The notes beneath the pieces were generated by a model. The model was not told the DNA's origin. It did no database searches and saw only the letters and a list, made by a program, of their open reading frames with translations. From NCBI RefSeq assembly GCF_002812205.1, contig NZ_NPEA01000010.1, positions 1 to 64,000 on the forward strand: a stretch of DNA of 64,000 nucleotides, read 5' to 3'. Origin of the DNA: Leptospira neocaledonica (GTDB taxonomy: Bacteria > Spirochaetota > Leptospiria > Leptospirales > Leptospiraceae). The translations under genes and the position numbers were made by a program. This document shows positions 1 to 9,261 of the stretch, in pieces (position 1 is the stretch's first letter; each line of letters opens with the position of its first letter).

Positions 1-43
1 AATTTGAATCCGTTTAGCTATTACTTTCCTAAGTTGAGACATA

Positions 44-84
44 TTTAGAGTCCGATTTCAGCGATTCTGCAATGGGACTCTAAA
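44..84. repeat. Inverted repeat, possible terminator of an upstream gene
   Basis: Ten-base perfect arms, TTTAGAGTCC at 44-53 and GGACTCTAAA at 75-84, are separated by a 21-base loop. No long T-run follows on the plus strand, so a rho-independent terminator is only one possible reading. It lies at the window edge, upstream of the first gene. Confidence 0.4.
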
Positions 85-98
85 GTTTCAAAAACAGT

Positions 99-147
99 AA
101 AGTATATTTTGTACTTTTTTTTCATTTTAACGTATAAAATATACTTT
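99..147. repeat. AT-rich dyad, 16-base arms with one mismatch
   Basis: AAAGTATATTTTGTAC at 99-114 is mirrored by GTATAAAATATACTTT at 132-147, with one mismatched pair, around a T-rich 17-base centre. It lies about 150 bases before the first lipoprotein gene. It could be an operator for a dimeric repressor or an AT-rich terminator; the sequence does not decide between them. Confidence 0.45.
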
Positions 148-294
148 GTGGAATTTGTAAGGAATCTTACTTTGATACGGAAAATGCCGATGTAGTGGTT
201 CTTACACTAGGGCTGTTATAACAAACTAACAAAGAATGAAAAAGGCCTAATAAATTCGGCCTCTTCTTCAGAATGAATGGAAGGAAGAAATAAA

Positions 295-1443
295 ATGAAA
301 GTTCCTACAACTTTTTTTCGCAAGGGCTCAACTCTATTACTCCTCTTCTTTCTTGTATTCAACTCTTGTTCTTTGTATCTTTTGCGAAATTCAAGTGCAG
401 AAGATCGACAACCACGTATTCTTTCTCAAATCCAAAAAGAATTTGGCGTCATATTAATTTATGAAAATAACTATGACTTACACTTAATAGAATCCTCTTA
501 TACTGTAAAACATACCTTAGAATCCAAACTCCCCGCGCTCGGAATAAGATTAATAGAAGTTCATCCCCAGTCTTCTTATACAAACATAGAAGGTGAATTA
601 AGAAATGTTCTAGTTCTTAAAGTGTCCAAATTCGCTCATAGACGTGGTTTGTCTTTTTATACCTCTCTATTTACATTAATGCTCATTCCCGGTTTTGAAA
701 GTTGGGATCTGCAAATTACGGCAAGCCTGTATAATTCTTTCGGAAAAGAAGTTCCAATTCCGAGAATTCAATCTCAGCCGGTATACCAGCAAGTCTGGCT
801 GGGTTGGCCCATTTTTCCTTTCTATTGGCTGTCTGAAATGGAATCCGTGGTTGCGACGAATGTCATCAAAGCAGTAAATACTGTATTAAGAGACCCTGAA
901 CTGACGACTCAAATTTCCGGGCCTATTTTATCCGATTATAAGATAACAAAGACCTCAGACTTAGATTTTGGCACAATCGCCGTTCAGACAAGAATAGTCG
1001 ACGTGCAAAGAGTAGACTCCTATATTCTCAATATTACAGGCCATGGCGGAACGCCCCGACAAGATAGAATTTTTACGGAACATCCTTCTACCGAAAATTT
1101 TCTAAAAGTAACGGTCGAATTTGAAAACCCATCTGATGCAAATGCAGATGTCTCGCCATTCATGTTTCATCCGGAACCTCTTTTTTCACGTATTAAAGAT
1201 CCCCAACTCGGAGATGGAGAAGGTAAAGTATATAATTCTCCGAATTTAGTCGCAAAAATTGAATATTCTACTTTTGATCCTCAAAATCTATTCTACTCGG
1301 GATTAGCTCATCGAAAATTTATCTTACGACCTCAAACCAGCGAAAGGAGGGTATTTTACTTTCGATATCTTAAATCCAGAGAACCAAATGAATACAGGTA
1401 TTTCGGAAAAGCGATACTGTATCAAAAACCTCTAAACCAATAA
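295..1443 (+). CDS. Putative lipoprotein, unknown function
   Basis: A 382-residue protein with an N-terminal hydrophobic stretch ending in a lipobox-like FNSC, so it is probably a secreted and lipid-anchored envelope protein. An ATG six codons upstream (277) is in frame, but the GGAAGG run at 279-284 lies within those codons and is correctly spaced for the ATG at 295, so 295 is preferred. The body has no domain I recognise. A hydrophobic, aromatic segment (LGWPIFPFYWLS) occurs near the middle, and the C-terminal half looks beta-rich. It is monocistronic, preceded by two inverted repeats and a weak AGGCC/GGCCT hairpin at 243-262. The surrounding DNA is more AT-rich than the housekeeping genes further on. 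Confidence 0.75.
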   Translation: MKVPTTFFRKGSTLLLLFFLVFNSCSLYLLRNSSAEDRQPRILSQIQKEFGVILIYENNYDLHLIESSYTVKHTLESKLPALGIRLIEVHPQSSYTNIEGELRNVLVLKVSKFAHRRGLSFYTSLFTLMLIPGFESWDLQITASLYNSFGKEVPIPRIQSQPVYQQVWLGWPIFPFYWLSEMESVVATNVIKAVNTVLRDPELTTQISGPILSDYKITKTSDLDFGTIAVQTRIVDVQRVDSYILNITGHGGTPRQDRIFTEHPSTENFLKVTVEFENPSDANADVSPFMFHPEPLFSRIKDPQLGDGEGKVYNSPNLVAKIEYSTFDPQNLFYSGLAHRKFILRPQTSERRVFYFRYLKSREPNEYRYFGKAILYQKPLNQ

Positions 1444-1458
1444 GACATCACCCGCCCA

Positions 1459-1492
1459 TTGACTTTTCAGTATAGACAATATCAGTATACTG
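1459..1492. promoter_or_regulatory. Possible operator: repeated CAGTATA with a palindrome
   Basis: CAGTATA occurs at 1468-1474 and again at 1483-1489 within the perfect palindrome CAGTATACTG (1483-1492), 15 bases apart. A TTGACT lies at 1459-1464. The repeat spacing and dyad suggest a regulator site upstream of the gene at 1716, but no matching regulator is identified and the promoter elements are not well spaced. Confidence 0.3.
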
Positions 1493-1715
1493 ACGATGAA
1501 CTGCTTTTTTGCTCCAATTCTAATTTAATCGATTTTCAAACTATCATATCTCTTTGACATATTACTTAAGTGTATATTTGAGTCCGCTCTATTTTGATGG
1601 GATAATTCGGCATGCAATCCATAGAGAAATTTGACATTTTTCTTTAGAATTCTTGCCAACAGCGAACTCATTTTAAAGTTAGAAGCAAAAACAATTTATA
1701 GTTAGGAGAATACGT

Positions 1716-2627
1716 TTGTCATTCATTACGCCCGTTGCCCTTTTATTTTCTGCGATATTTTTCTATTATAAATCCGATCGCCGCGCTCTGTCTCTCGCAT
1801 TCTCCATAATTGCTTCTTTGATAGCTCTTTGGTCTTTGCTTTTATTTACGCTGGAAACTAGCCTTAATCTAGAAGCGAAAATAATTATAATGAATCTAAT
1901 TCCAATACCGATTCTGTGCATCCCATTCTTAGTAAATTATATAATTAGAAATTATTCAAATCCCAATAGCCTAACATCTGTCCCTAACTTTTTTTCAGCG
2001 GCACATGTTTTGGCAATTTTGGTATTTTCCGGTCTTTCCATCTTGGGAATGGGATCCCCCATCGTCTTTAACGGAAGCCTATTTTACTTTAGAGGTGGGT
2101 TAATTTATAACCTTTCCGTTACATATATTTATTCTGCTTTAGTTTGGGGGCTTGGACGGATTATCTATAACATGATAAAAGGAAGTTATTTCGAAAAACT
2201 TCATTCGATATATCTTTTCACTGGAATTCTCTGCTCTTGTCTTTCCTCGGCGGTATTTCTACTTTTCATCACCGACCAGGAGCTGATCCATAATTCGGTA
2301 TTGGCCTTCGGGTTTATCTTTTTCCTTTGGTTTAGCTGGATCCCCGTTACAAAATATAAATTATTTAATGTGGATTTGGCCGACTTCGGAAAGGACCACC
2401 GTAACCCTCGATTATCTTCGATAATAATTACTATAAATCGGTATTTACTAAACAAAATCGATCCAGTTGGCTATAAAGAGATCTGCGATAGATATGAAAA
2501 ATTAAGGCAGGAAGAATTAAATAATATTCAAATGTCTGGCATTCAGAACCTTCTAGTTGGCAAAATTACTCCTTTAGCTTATTTGTCGGAGGCCTCTAAA
2601 AAAATTACAAAACTGTTCTTTAATTAG
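1716..2627 (+). CDS. Membrane protein resembling a 7TM histidine-kinase input domain
   Basis: A 303-residue protein with about eight hydrophobic segments in the first 230 residues, followed by a soluble tail of about 70 residues that carries no kinase, PAS or receiver motif. The arrangement, with a final helix leading into KYKLFNVDLADF, resembles the N-terminal 7TM sensor region of Leptospira histidine kinases, here without an output domain. The start is TTG at 1716, chosen because AGGAG at 1704-1708 is seven bases upstream and no in-frame ATG lies nearby. It could be a remnant of a kinase or a stand-alone sensor that works with a partner. It converges with the HTH gene at 2643, with a 15-base gap. 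Confidence 0.7.
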   Translation: MSFITPVALLFSAIFFYYKSDRRALSLAFSIIASLIALWSLLLFTLETSLNLEAKIIIMNLIPIPILCIPFLVNYIIRNYSNPNSLTSVPNFFSAAHVLAILVFSGLSILGMGSPIVFNGSLFYFRGGLIYNLSVTYIYSALVWGLGRIIYNMIKGSYFEKLHSIYLFTGILCSCLSSAVFLLFITDQELIHNSVLAFGFIFFLWFSWIPVTKYKLFNVDLADFGKDHRNPRLSSIIITINRYLLNKIDPVGYKEICDRYEKLRQEELNNIQMSGIQNLLVGKITPLAYLSEASKKITKLFFN

Positions 2628-2642
2628 TCGGTTCGAAAAAAT

Positions 2643-3179
2643 CTATTTATCGTATAAATTCTTTTCCAATCCAAGCAAAAGTTTATAGGCTGTTTCAAGA
2701 ATGGCCTTAGGCAAATTGAATAATAGGGAAATTAGAGAACGCAGAAAATCGTTTTTCTTTTCTTGCAACAGCTTATGGCACATATTGATAATTAATTCTT
2801 TATCCCCTAAATCTAACTTAACTACCAAATCCATAATTCTTTTTAATTGAACATCTTCTTTAACTTGCTGGTTATTAACGGCATCCTTAACTAATTCATT
2901 AAATCTATCTACTCTTTCTTCCGTTGAGGCTTCCCATCTACCTTTCCAAGTCCTAACATATATTTTTGAAATACCGCATTCTAATAAAAGTTCATTTAGA
3001 AGCATATCTTCAATTTTATCATTATTTCTTGCCCATCTCTGTAAAGTATGCTGAGTAACTCCCGTTTTACTTTCTACCTCTTTAAATCCAACGTTTTTAA
3101 CCGCAAAAAGTAGACGTTTTGCTTCCGTACTCTGAGCCCGCTGATTTTTTAATGATTCCAGGTCCTTAACTTTTTTCAT
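2643..3179 (-). CDS. Small protein with a predicted helix-turn-helix
   Basis: A 178-residue, lysine-rich protein. Residues about 25-60 (FKEVESKTGVTQHTLQRWAR and following) have the spacing of a helix-turn-helix of the kind found in transposase-like or phage-type DNA-binding proteins. The C-terminal third is a hydrophobic helical region (LRSLISLLFNLPKAILETAY). AAGGA precedes the ATG at 3179. No known family is recognised. It may be a regulator; an imperfect dyad at 3234-3253, about 60 bases upstream of its start, could be its own site. It sits in AT-rich DNA opposite the gene at 1716. Confidence 0.6.
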   Translation of the reverse strand: MKKVKDLESLKNQRAQSTEAKRLLFAVKNVGFKEVESKTGVTQHTLQRWARNNDKIEDMLLNELLLECGISKIYVRTWKGRWEASTEERVDRFNELVKDAVNNQQVKEDVQLKRIMDLVVKLDLGDKELIINMCHKLLQEKKNDFLRSLISLLFNLPKAILETAYKLLLGLEKNLYDK

Positions 3180-3619
3180 CTTAAATCCTTAGACAAAAAA
3201 TACATTTTGAACATTCTACACCCTTGCTGGCGCTTATATCAAACTTGATAAGAGCGATCAAATTATAATACAAAGCAGAACAACATTTTACCATCTATAA
3301 TTGGGCTGCTCTCTATCGTATTCGGAATTCCAATTATTAGTTAATAAATCCGAGCCCGGAGAACTACTGTCAAAGATCCTCGGATTATTACAATCTTTGT
3401 TCTATTGAATCTTTTCTCTCAATCTGGATAATTTTCAAAATTTTGGTCTCGAGCCTCTTAGTATTCGAAATCCCTAATAATCGAACTTGCATTGTTTCTA
3501 GGAATATATGAGAGAAATTCCACAAAGGTATCTTAAGATATTCCCGTGAGGTCGGTGCAATAAAATACAGTTAGATTGAGAAGACGATCTTGCCCGTTTG
3601 GATAAGATCGTAGTTCTCA
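3180..3619. other. Intergenic stretch with dyads, no convincing gene
   Basis: No ORF here is credible. The stretch holds an imperfect dyad at 3234-3253 (CTTATATCAA/TTGATAAG), eight-base perfect arms AATCCGAG/CTCGGATT at 3347-3354 and 3379-3386, and ACGATCTT/AAGATCGT at 3584-3591 and 3604-3611. The last lies just beyond the stop of the MBOAT gene and could help end that minus-strand transcript, although no T-run follows. No tRNA was found. Confidence 0.5.
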
Positions 3620-4996
3620 TTAAAATTGGAAATAAATAAATGACCTTTCGCCGGAAACAGACCCCGCGATCCAAAATCCGACAAAAATAGCCACCACTGG
3701 AATCGCATAGCGAAGCACTATTTTTAAGTTTTCCCATTTCGGTTTTAGTGGGCGGTATTCCAACCAATGAACAATTAAAAAAGAAAGGAATATCCAATTC
3801 GTTCCCCAAGGTAATTTTAACTTTTCTCCGGAGAAACTAAATAAGCCCGAAATAAATCCCAACGCATCCACAACCGAGTCGGCTCGGAAAAACACCCAAC
3901 CGATACAAACGAAATGAAAAACAAATAATGCGGAAACAAATTTAGGGACCCGTTTGAAAAAGGAAAAACGCCCTTCTATAAGTCTTTCAAAACCCAAAAG
4001 TAGGCCGTGCCACGCCCCCCAGATTATAAAAGTATAATTTGCTCCGTGCCAGAGACCGCCCAAAAGCATCGTTAAAAAAAGATTAATATTCGTTCTTAGA
4101 TTGCCGGACCTGTTTCCACCTAACGGAATATAGAGGTAATCGCGTAACCAAGTCGATAATGATATATGCCATCGACGCCAAAATTCCCGAAAGGATCCCG
4201 AAAAATAGGGAGCTAGAAAATTAGGAGGAAGTTTATAGCCTAGAAGTAAAGCGCATCCCCTGGCAATATCCGTATAGCCTGAAAAGTCGCAATAGATCTG
4301 AATCGCAAAACCGTAAAATGATGCCCAATGAGCTTCCGCGTTGTACATTCCCGGAGACGAATATACAGTATCTATCCAGACCGATATCTGATCAGCTATC
4401 AGTACTTTTTTAATCAGACCGATTAGAATCCACCAACTACCTGTCGTTGAAAACAGTAAGTTGGGCCGCTTCGGAACATGAATCCTGGTCAAGAAATCTT
4501 TCGCTCGTAATATAGGACCAGCAATCAACTGCGGAAAGAAAAGTATAAATAATAGAAAGTCCGATAAGGATACTTTATATTCAAAATCTCCCCGATGTAC
4601 ATCAACTTGGAAAGATATCATTTGGAACGTATAGAAACTAATCGCTAAGGGAAGAATCCATTCGCCACTGACAGGTAAAACATCAAAACCAAAGCCGATA
4701 TCGGACATCACTCGCTTAAAGAACGGATAGTATTTGAAAACGAAAAGATTCGCCAGATTTAAGATCAGAATCCAGGTCAGTCTTTTACGGTCACCTCGGC
4801 GTTCAAAAAAATAGTAAAAGCCGTAATTCAAAACCACGATCAACACGAAATGAGCAAGAAAAAGGACACTCCAATACCCATAAAAAACAAAGGAGGCCAA
4901 AATGAGAAATCCTCGTCTCCACTTGTGATTCAAGGACCAGTAGATCAGATAAACAAACGAGAAAAAGATCAAAAAAACAAGGCTGTTAAATAACAT
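3620..4996 (-). CDS. MBOAT-family O-acyltransferase (AlgI/DltB-like)
   Basis: A 458-residue polytopic membrane protein of the membrane-bound O-acyltransferase family. Diagnostic features are the CDFSGYTDIARG segment, REFWRRWHISLSTWLRDYLY, and the catalytic-histidine region LGGLWHGANYTFIIWGAWHG near residue 320. The length matches AlgI-type proteins. Such proteins move an acyl group, usually acetyl, across the inner membrane for transfer to a polysaccharide or peptidoglycan. AGGA precedes the ATG. It lies 22 bases downstream of the SGNH-like DUF1574 gene on the same strand, so the two probably form an operon and one O-acylation system. The acceptor polymer is unknown; no dltA or dltC-like gene is nearby. 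Confidence 0.9.
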   Translation of the reverse strand: MLFNSLVFLIFFSFVYLIYWSLNHKWRRGFLILASFVFYGYWSVLFLAHFVLIVVLNYGFYYFFERRGDRKRLTWILILNLANLFVFKYYPFFKRVMSDIGFGFDVLPVSGEWILPLAISFYTFQMISFQVDVHRGDFEYKVSLSDFLLFILFFPQLIAGPILRAKDFLTRIHVPKRPNLLFSTTGSWWILIGLIKKVLIADQISVWIDTVYSSPGMYNAEAHWASFYGFAIQIYCDFSGYTDIARGCALLLGYKLPPNFLAPYFSGSFREFWRRWHISLSTWLRDYLYIPLGGNRSGNLRTNINLFLTMLLGGLWHGANYTFIIWGAWHGLLLGFERLIEGRFSFFKRVPKFVSALFVFHFVCIGWVFFRADSVVDALGFISGLFSFSGEKLKLPWGTNWIFLSFLIVHWLEYRPLKPKWENLKIVLRYAIPVVAIFVGFWIAGSVSGERSFIYFQF

Positions 4997-5018
4997 ATTT
5001 TCCTAATGCAATAATAGC

Positions 5019-6158
5019 TCAACGCACAGGTAAAAGAAAAGACGAAAGCTCGGTATAACAACGTCGCGACAAATGTCCGACATCTTGAAAATAATCACAT
5101 TTCATAGGGAACTCATTTGCATCCACATAATGAGCACCACTTCTTCGAATCGTATCCAAAACCTTAGTGTTAAATTCCACCCAATTATCTTCCATCCGCT
5201 CATAATCGTTCAAAATCGGATGCACACGAGGTCGCCAATAAACGGTAGGAATTTTTTTAGCTTTTAATAACTCGATCGTCTTCTCCAAATATTCCAACTC
5301 TTCCGAATCGACCACATAAACACCATTACCAGAATGTTCCTGCTTCAAAATCGCCAAGCTACCTTCGAAAAGCTCTTTATATACGGCACCAGTCCCAAGG
5401 GTTAGAGTATTATAATCCTTAAAATTACCGAGTTCCAAGTTTTTGCGATCTTTTTTGCTTACTGCATAGGAAGCATTTCCATCCGTTAATCCGACGATCA
5501 TGGATTCCCAGTCTCGATCTTCACCTTGTAATAGCCTCAGGAAATTTTTGGGGGAAAATTGATATTTATAAGATAAGAACATCTTGGGATAAAGAATATC
5601 CCAAACCGCTTTCAACCCGAATTCCTTATGATGTTTTATTGCAAAATCAACTGGAATGACATTTTGTTTTAAAAATTCTTTATACTTTCTGTTCTTACTA
5701 AAACTCATCATCGAGATTTCGACGATTGCAAAATCGGGTGCCCACCCTTTTTCAAGAGTTTGTAGTAAGCGGGCATAAATCAGGCGCATACTTGCCCCCG
5801 CCATAGCGATACTTACTGCCTCCCAATTTTTCATTTTATCCGCTATTTGCGGGGTTAAAAACGGGTCTTTTCGTGTATAGCCCACGTTCGGATATCCGTT
5901 AAAGGCCACACTCCTTGAAGTTCCGATCGCTAAAAAAACATTTTTGGAATTAATATAATTCAACTCGACGATGTCTTCGTTATGGATCAGTGCCGAAAAC
6001 CCCCCATCGTATGGGAGATAAGCAGCCAATTTATCTCTCAAAGGTTCTATAAGAAAAACCTTATCAACAATAAGATAGGCACTCAAAGCAAGAATCGGAA
6101 TTAGGAAGGCGATAAATTTTCGATTTTCTCGCTTCTTGGCGAGCTTATTAAAATTCAC
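5019..6158 (-). CDS. DUF1574-type SGNH-like envelope protein, MBOAT partner
   Basis: A 379-residue protein with one N-terminal transmembrane helix (about residues 15-36) and an extracytoplasmic domain. GTSRS at 79-83 matches the position of an SGNH/GDSL nucleophile, and DVGH near the C-terminus matches the Asp-x-x-His of the same fold. This is the DUF1574 family, common in Leptospira and usually beside MBOAT genes. Its likely role is the periplasmic acyl transfer step, as AlgJ/AlgX or DltD do for their AlgI/DltB partners; that is inference. The start is GTG at 6158; the nearby ATG at 6165 is out of frame. It is probably the first gene of the two-gene operon. Confidence 0.8.
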   Translation of the reverse strand: MNFNKLAKKRENRKFIAFLIPILALSAYLIVDKVFLIEPLRDKLAAYLPYDGGFSALIHNEDIVELNYINSKNVFLAIGTSRSVAFNGYPNVGYTRKDPFLTPQIADKMKNWEAVSIAMAGASMRLIYARLLQTLEKGWAPDFAIVEISMMSFSKNRKYKEFLKQNVIPVDFAIKHHKEFGLKAVWDILYPKMFLSYKYQFSPKNFLRLLQGEDRDWESMIVGLTDGNASYAVSKKDRKNLELGNFKDYNTLTLGTGAVYKELFEGSLAILKQEHSGNGVYVVDSEELEYLEKTIELLKAKKIPTVYWRPRVHPILNDYERMEDNWVEFNTKVLDTIRRSGAHYVDANEFPMKCDYFQDVGHLSRRCYTELSSFLLPVR

Positions 6159-6310
6159 AATCCATATGTATAGCCCGATTACCCTAAAGCAATTCTTTTT
6201 TAGATCTGTGTAAGAAGGATCTCATTGAGCAAGAAAGCCTACTTTTCCGGAGAAAAAGCAGAGTTCCAAATGTTTATGAGTTTTACTGTTTTGAAGAGAA
6301 GAGTAAAGAA

Positions 6311-7666
6311 TCATTCTTCTCTCACTATTCTAAAATAATTTCCTTCCTTCAAGTTCTCATAACGTGTCCAGTCTATCTTCTTCCCTTTAGGAATGTAAGG
6401 CAAATCTGCGGATTTAATTTTGATTCCATGGAATAATGAATAAACGCCCACTGCCAAACTGATCGCAGTGTCCTTTTTTCTTTGGGTCAGGATTTTCATG
6501 TCCTTCTCTTTATCAATATAACCAATTTCTAAATAAGCTGAGATTGCATTGATAAACGTAGGAAGGCTATATGTGGAGATGTAAGGTTTATTAATCGGAC
6601 CAGGATTGGATAATTCTTCCTCTTGGTTTGGCAAAGTCCGAAGACCATATTGCAAAAATCTCATGAGTTCAGATGCGGCGTAATGATTATCTCCGCCGAA
6701 ACCTTCTGCGCCGTCCTCTCTTCTCCAGAGTTCCGGCTCCGCTCTTTCTCTATCCCAAAATTTTCCTTTGGCGGAATATTCCGAATGTTTTTTAGCGTAA
6801 GGCCCTGGACCGTCTAACACTGCTTTATCGATCCAACCGGAAGGATCTGCATATTTCCAAGTCACCATATTTTGTCGATACCCTTCGAAATTGGAAAGGT
6901 CTGTTTTTTTTCCGGACTTGTTCGGCCAATACCCGTTAAAATAGATCCATGCATCCGCAACTGCATTTTCTAAACGGGACCATTCCATTTTGAAACGCAT
7001 CCATTCACTCCAAGGTCCGTCTTCGAATGATCTGGAAGATTTTCCTTCGGATATTTTTCGTAAATTATAGAATGTTCTATAAGAAGGAGAAAGTACAGCA
7101 GCCATTCCGCCCGGATGTCCCTTCCAACTTGGATTCAAATGTAAGGAGAGAACTAAATATGGTCGAGCGGCATTGATCCTAGAAATTCTTCCGGGTTTGA
7201 TCTTACCCGATTTTTTATCAGGGTAATCATATAATCTATAAAATGCATTCGGATCTGAAGAAAGATCAGCTCCTTCTTCTTTCGCTGTTTCTTCCCTGGT
7301 GAGATCCGAATCGATCCTGATCCAAGGAAGTGTATCATTCGTAAATTTTTTAGCGTAAGATCTAAATGTTTCGAATCCTTCCGGTGTCTTGGTAAGATCC
7401 AAAATTTCTTTTACTTCTTTTGCGAGAGCAAATACAACTTCGCTCTCTCTCCTGGATTTCGTTTGGGCTCCTGCCTTATAAGGTTCCAGATATTTATTGG
7501 AGATAGGATCGTATTTGTCTCCGTGTTCCTCTTTAGGCTTTAAGTCCAAGCCTCCATGACCCGGATCTATGACTATATTATAGGTTCTTTTCGGAATTGT
7601 TTCTTGGGAAGAAACGGAGAATGAAAATATTAGAAGGAAAAGGATGAGTAAAATTCTTCGTATCAC
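6311..7666 (-). CDS. N-acetylmuramoyl-L-alanine amidase (Amidase_3 family)
   Basis: A 451-residue secreted enzyme that cleaves the bond between N-acetylmuramic acid and L-alanine in peptidoglycan. A signal peptide (residues 1-20, ending VSSQ) precedes [11 protein letters not shown], whose His37 is a zinc ligand. An acidic ligand is expected at Glu74/Glu76 (RRESEVVFA), and SLHLN near residue 173 supplies the second histidine. The protein is much longer than the roughly 180-residue catalytic core because of a large insertion after the SLHLN motif, so it may carry extra substrate-recognition elements. No AMIN or LysM domain is seen. It follows a secreted protein gene with a gap of about 100 bases. 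Confidence 0.85.
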   Translation of the reverse strand: MIRRILLILFLLIFSFSVSSQETIPKRTYNIVIDPGHGGLDLKPKEEHGDKYDPISNKYLEPYKAGAQTKSRRESEVVFALAKEVKEILDLTKTPEGFETFRSYAKKFTNDTLPWIRIDSDLTREETAKEEGADLSSDPNAFYRLYDYPDKKSGKIKPGRISRINAARPYLVLSLHLNPSWKGHPGGMAAVLSPSYRTFYNLRKISEGKSSRSFEDGPWSEWMRFKMEWSRLENAVADAWIYFNGYWPNKSGKKTDLSNFEGYRQNMVTWKYADPSGWIDKAVLDGPGPYAKKHSEYSAKGKFWDRERAEPELWRREDGAEGFGGDNHYAASELMRFLQYGLRTLPNQEEELSNPGPINKPYISTYSLPTFINAISAYLEIGYIDKEKDMKILTQRKKDTAISLAVGVYSLFHGIKIKSADLPYIPKGKKIDWTRYENLKEGNYFRIVREE

Positions 7667-7763
7667 GTATGGAAATTTATTTCTCCGGGGATATCAGGCA
7701 TAGCCTGGTATCCCCTCATCATACGTCAAGGAAGGAATCCGAATGTTTCCCTCCGGAGATCTT

Positions 7764-8519
7764 TTAAAGTTTGGATTCTGCGTACACCATATTGCGGTTA
7801 TCGCTCAGATCCACTTTGTATTTCTCCCGGACATTTTTACTTTCCTCTTCGGTTTTCAATTTGCTGAGGATAGAAATTCCGTATTCTTTCGCGATCCTAA
7901 GATGCATGAGACTGTCCTTAAATCTGGAGTCCCTTCTCATCTTCTCCGCTTGGATAAATTGGTAGTAAGCGATCTGAAGTTTATGCTGGTTATTAGAAAC
8001 TTCTCTTCCCGCATATCCTTTTGCAGCAGCCCCAGGTCCGGACTTTTGTTCGATAGAAACGATCGCATCTGCACATTCTCCCAAGAGCTGATCCACTTTT
8101 TGGTTATATAGATCGGAGAATTTTCCGTACAGCTTATTGGTTTCGTCTTCCGTTTCCTTCATCTTACGACCGGCGACGATATATTTGCGCATTAAAGAAT
8201 AGCGATATGCTTCGTTGTATTTTTTCCAGATGGTATCGAAGTCCTGTTGGGAATTTTGGACCTGAGATCCGAAATTTTTTACAACTACTTCCAGAGCACC
8301 TAAATCAACTTTGATCTTGTTCTGAGTGGAATCCAAGGTCCTGGCAAAATGAAATTCCTCCAAATAATCTCCCTGGTATTTAGGATCTTCGGCTGCATTA
8401 GCCAGTGCAGAGCCCTTACCGTCACTATTTGTAGGTTTATTTTGTGCAGTTACGCCGTACGAAATTAAGAAGAATGCCGCAAGAACCGCGACGATCCGAG
8501 GGAAAGAAATTTTTGTCAT
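7764..8519 (-). CDS. Secreted protein of unknown function, helical
   Basis: A 251-residue protein from the ATG at 8519, whose signal peptide (ending SYGVTAQ) begins there. The longer reading to 8564 would add 15 residues ahead of the signal peptide and is unlikely. The mature part is predicted to be mostly helical, with many charged residues and possible coiled coils (for example [20 protein letters not shown]). No enzyme motif or known family is recognised. It is the last gene of a minus-strand run with the O-methyltransferase, MBL hydrolase and M16 genes, and lies 55 bases after the methyltransferase. An envelope-associated role is inferred only from the signal peptide. Confidence 0.7.
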   Translation of the reverse strand: MTKISFPRIVAVLAAFFLISYGVTAQNKPTNSDGKGSALANAAEDPKYQGDYLEEFHFARTLDSTQNKIKVDLGALEVVVKNFGSQVQNSQQDFDTIWKKYNEAYRYSLMRKYIVAGRKMKETEDETNKLYGKFSDLYNQKVDQLLGECADAIVSIEQKSGPGAAAKGYAGREVSNNQHKLQIAYYQFIQAEKMRRDSRFKDSLMHLRIAKEYGISILSKLKTEEESKNVREKYKVDLSDNRNMVYAESKL

Positions 8520-8573
8520 GTGATCGACCCTTCGCGGTAATATAACACAACGCTTAAGAAGCAAACAAGCTTT

Positions 8574-9260
8574 TTATTGCTTAAAATCGAAACATAATAT
8601 TCCGTCACCAACAGGGAATAAGGTGTATTCTATCTTAGAATTTTTGATAAGGGACCATAATTTACGCACTGCTTGGTCGGAAGGAGCTTGGTTTTCCGGA
8701 TCCGCTATCCTTCCATGCCATAGAACATTATCGTAGACCACTCTTAGATTTCTGGTTTTACCTTTTTCCAGGATCATTTCTAAAATTTCAGGGTAACGAA
8801 TCTTATCACAGTCCACAAACATCAATTCTTTTTGACCCGAAGAAGAAGTCCCCAAAAATCCCTTTGCGATCTCCGAACAGTCCGCATTCGTAAATTCCAC
8901 TCTAGAAGAATCCGGTTCCAGTTTGGAAAAAAATTCTTTCGTTACTTGGATAAACTCCGCTTCTCTGTCCACTGTCTGGATCTTTGTGTCTTTTCTAACC
9001 GCGGAGATAAGCCAGAATAAAGAAATTCCATAACCTGTTCCTAATTCCAAAATCACGTCCGGATCCCAAGAAGAAGCCAAAAATGCAAGTACTGCTCCTG
9101 AGGCAGGGGTCAAAACAGGAAACTTATCTTGAGCGGCCTTCTTCTCTAAATCCTCCAGCCAATGAAAGGGGCGTTTAACTAATTCAGAATGGATCCAATC
9201 TTCCAATCCATCTTTATAAATAGAAGTCCCGTATTTCTGCTTTGGATTTTGAGAAGCCAT
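8574..9260 (-). CDS. O-methyltransferase, family 3 (SAM-dependent)
   Basis: A 228-residue class I methyltransferase of the catechol-OMT-like family 3. ILELGTGYGISLFWL is the SAM-binding motif I, TVDRE the end of strand 2, and MFVDCDKIRYPEILE the typical metal-binding Asp and tyrosine motif; VVYDNVLWHGRI matches the family DN pair that binds a divalent cation. It is cytoplasmic and the substrate cannot be deduced. It starts one base after the stop of the metallo-beta-lactamase-fold gene, so the two are co-transcribed and probably translationally coupled. Confidence 0.85.
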   Translation of the reverse strand: MASQNPKQKYGTSIYKDGLEDWIHSELVKRPFHWLEDLEKKAAQDKFPVLTPASGAVLAFLASSWDPDVILELGTGYGISLFWLISAVRKDTKIQTVDREAEFIQVTKEFFSKLEPDSSRVEFTNADCSEIAKGFLGTSSSGQKELMFVDCDKIRYPEILEMILEKGKTRNLRVVYDNVLWHGRIADPENQAPSDQAVRKLWSLIKNSKIEYTLFPVGDGILCFDFKQ

Positions 9261-9261
9261 A

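Noticed and set aside
3180..3619. A possible tRNA or small RNA gene
   Set aside because: No cloverleaf or conserved TTCGANNC loop with matching stems was found; only simple dyads are present.
3498..3809. A 103-codon minus-strand frame with a cysteine-rich look
   Set aside because: It overlaps the MBOAT coding sequence in another frame and has no signal or known motif.
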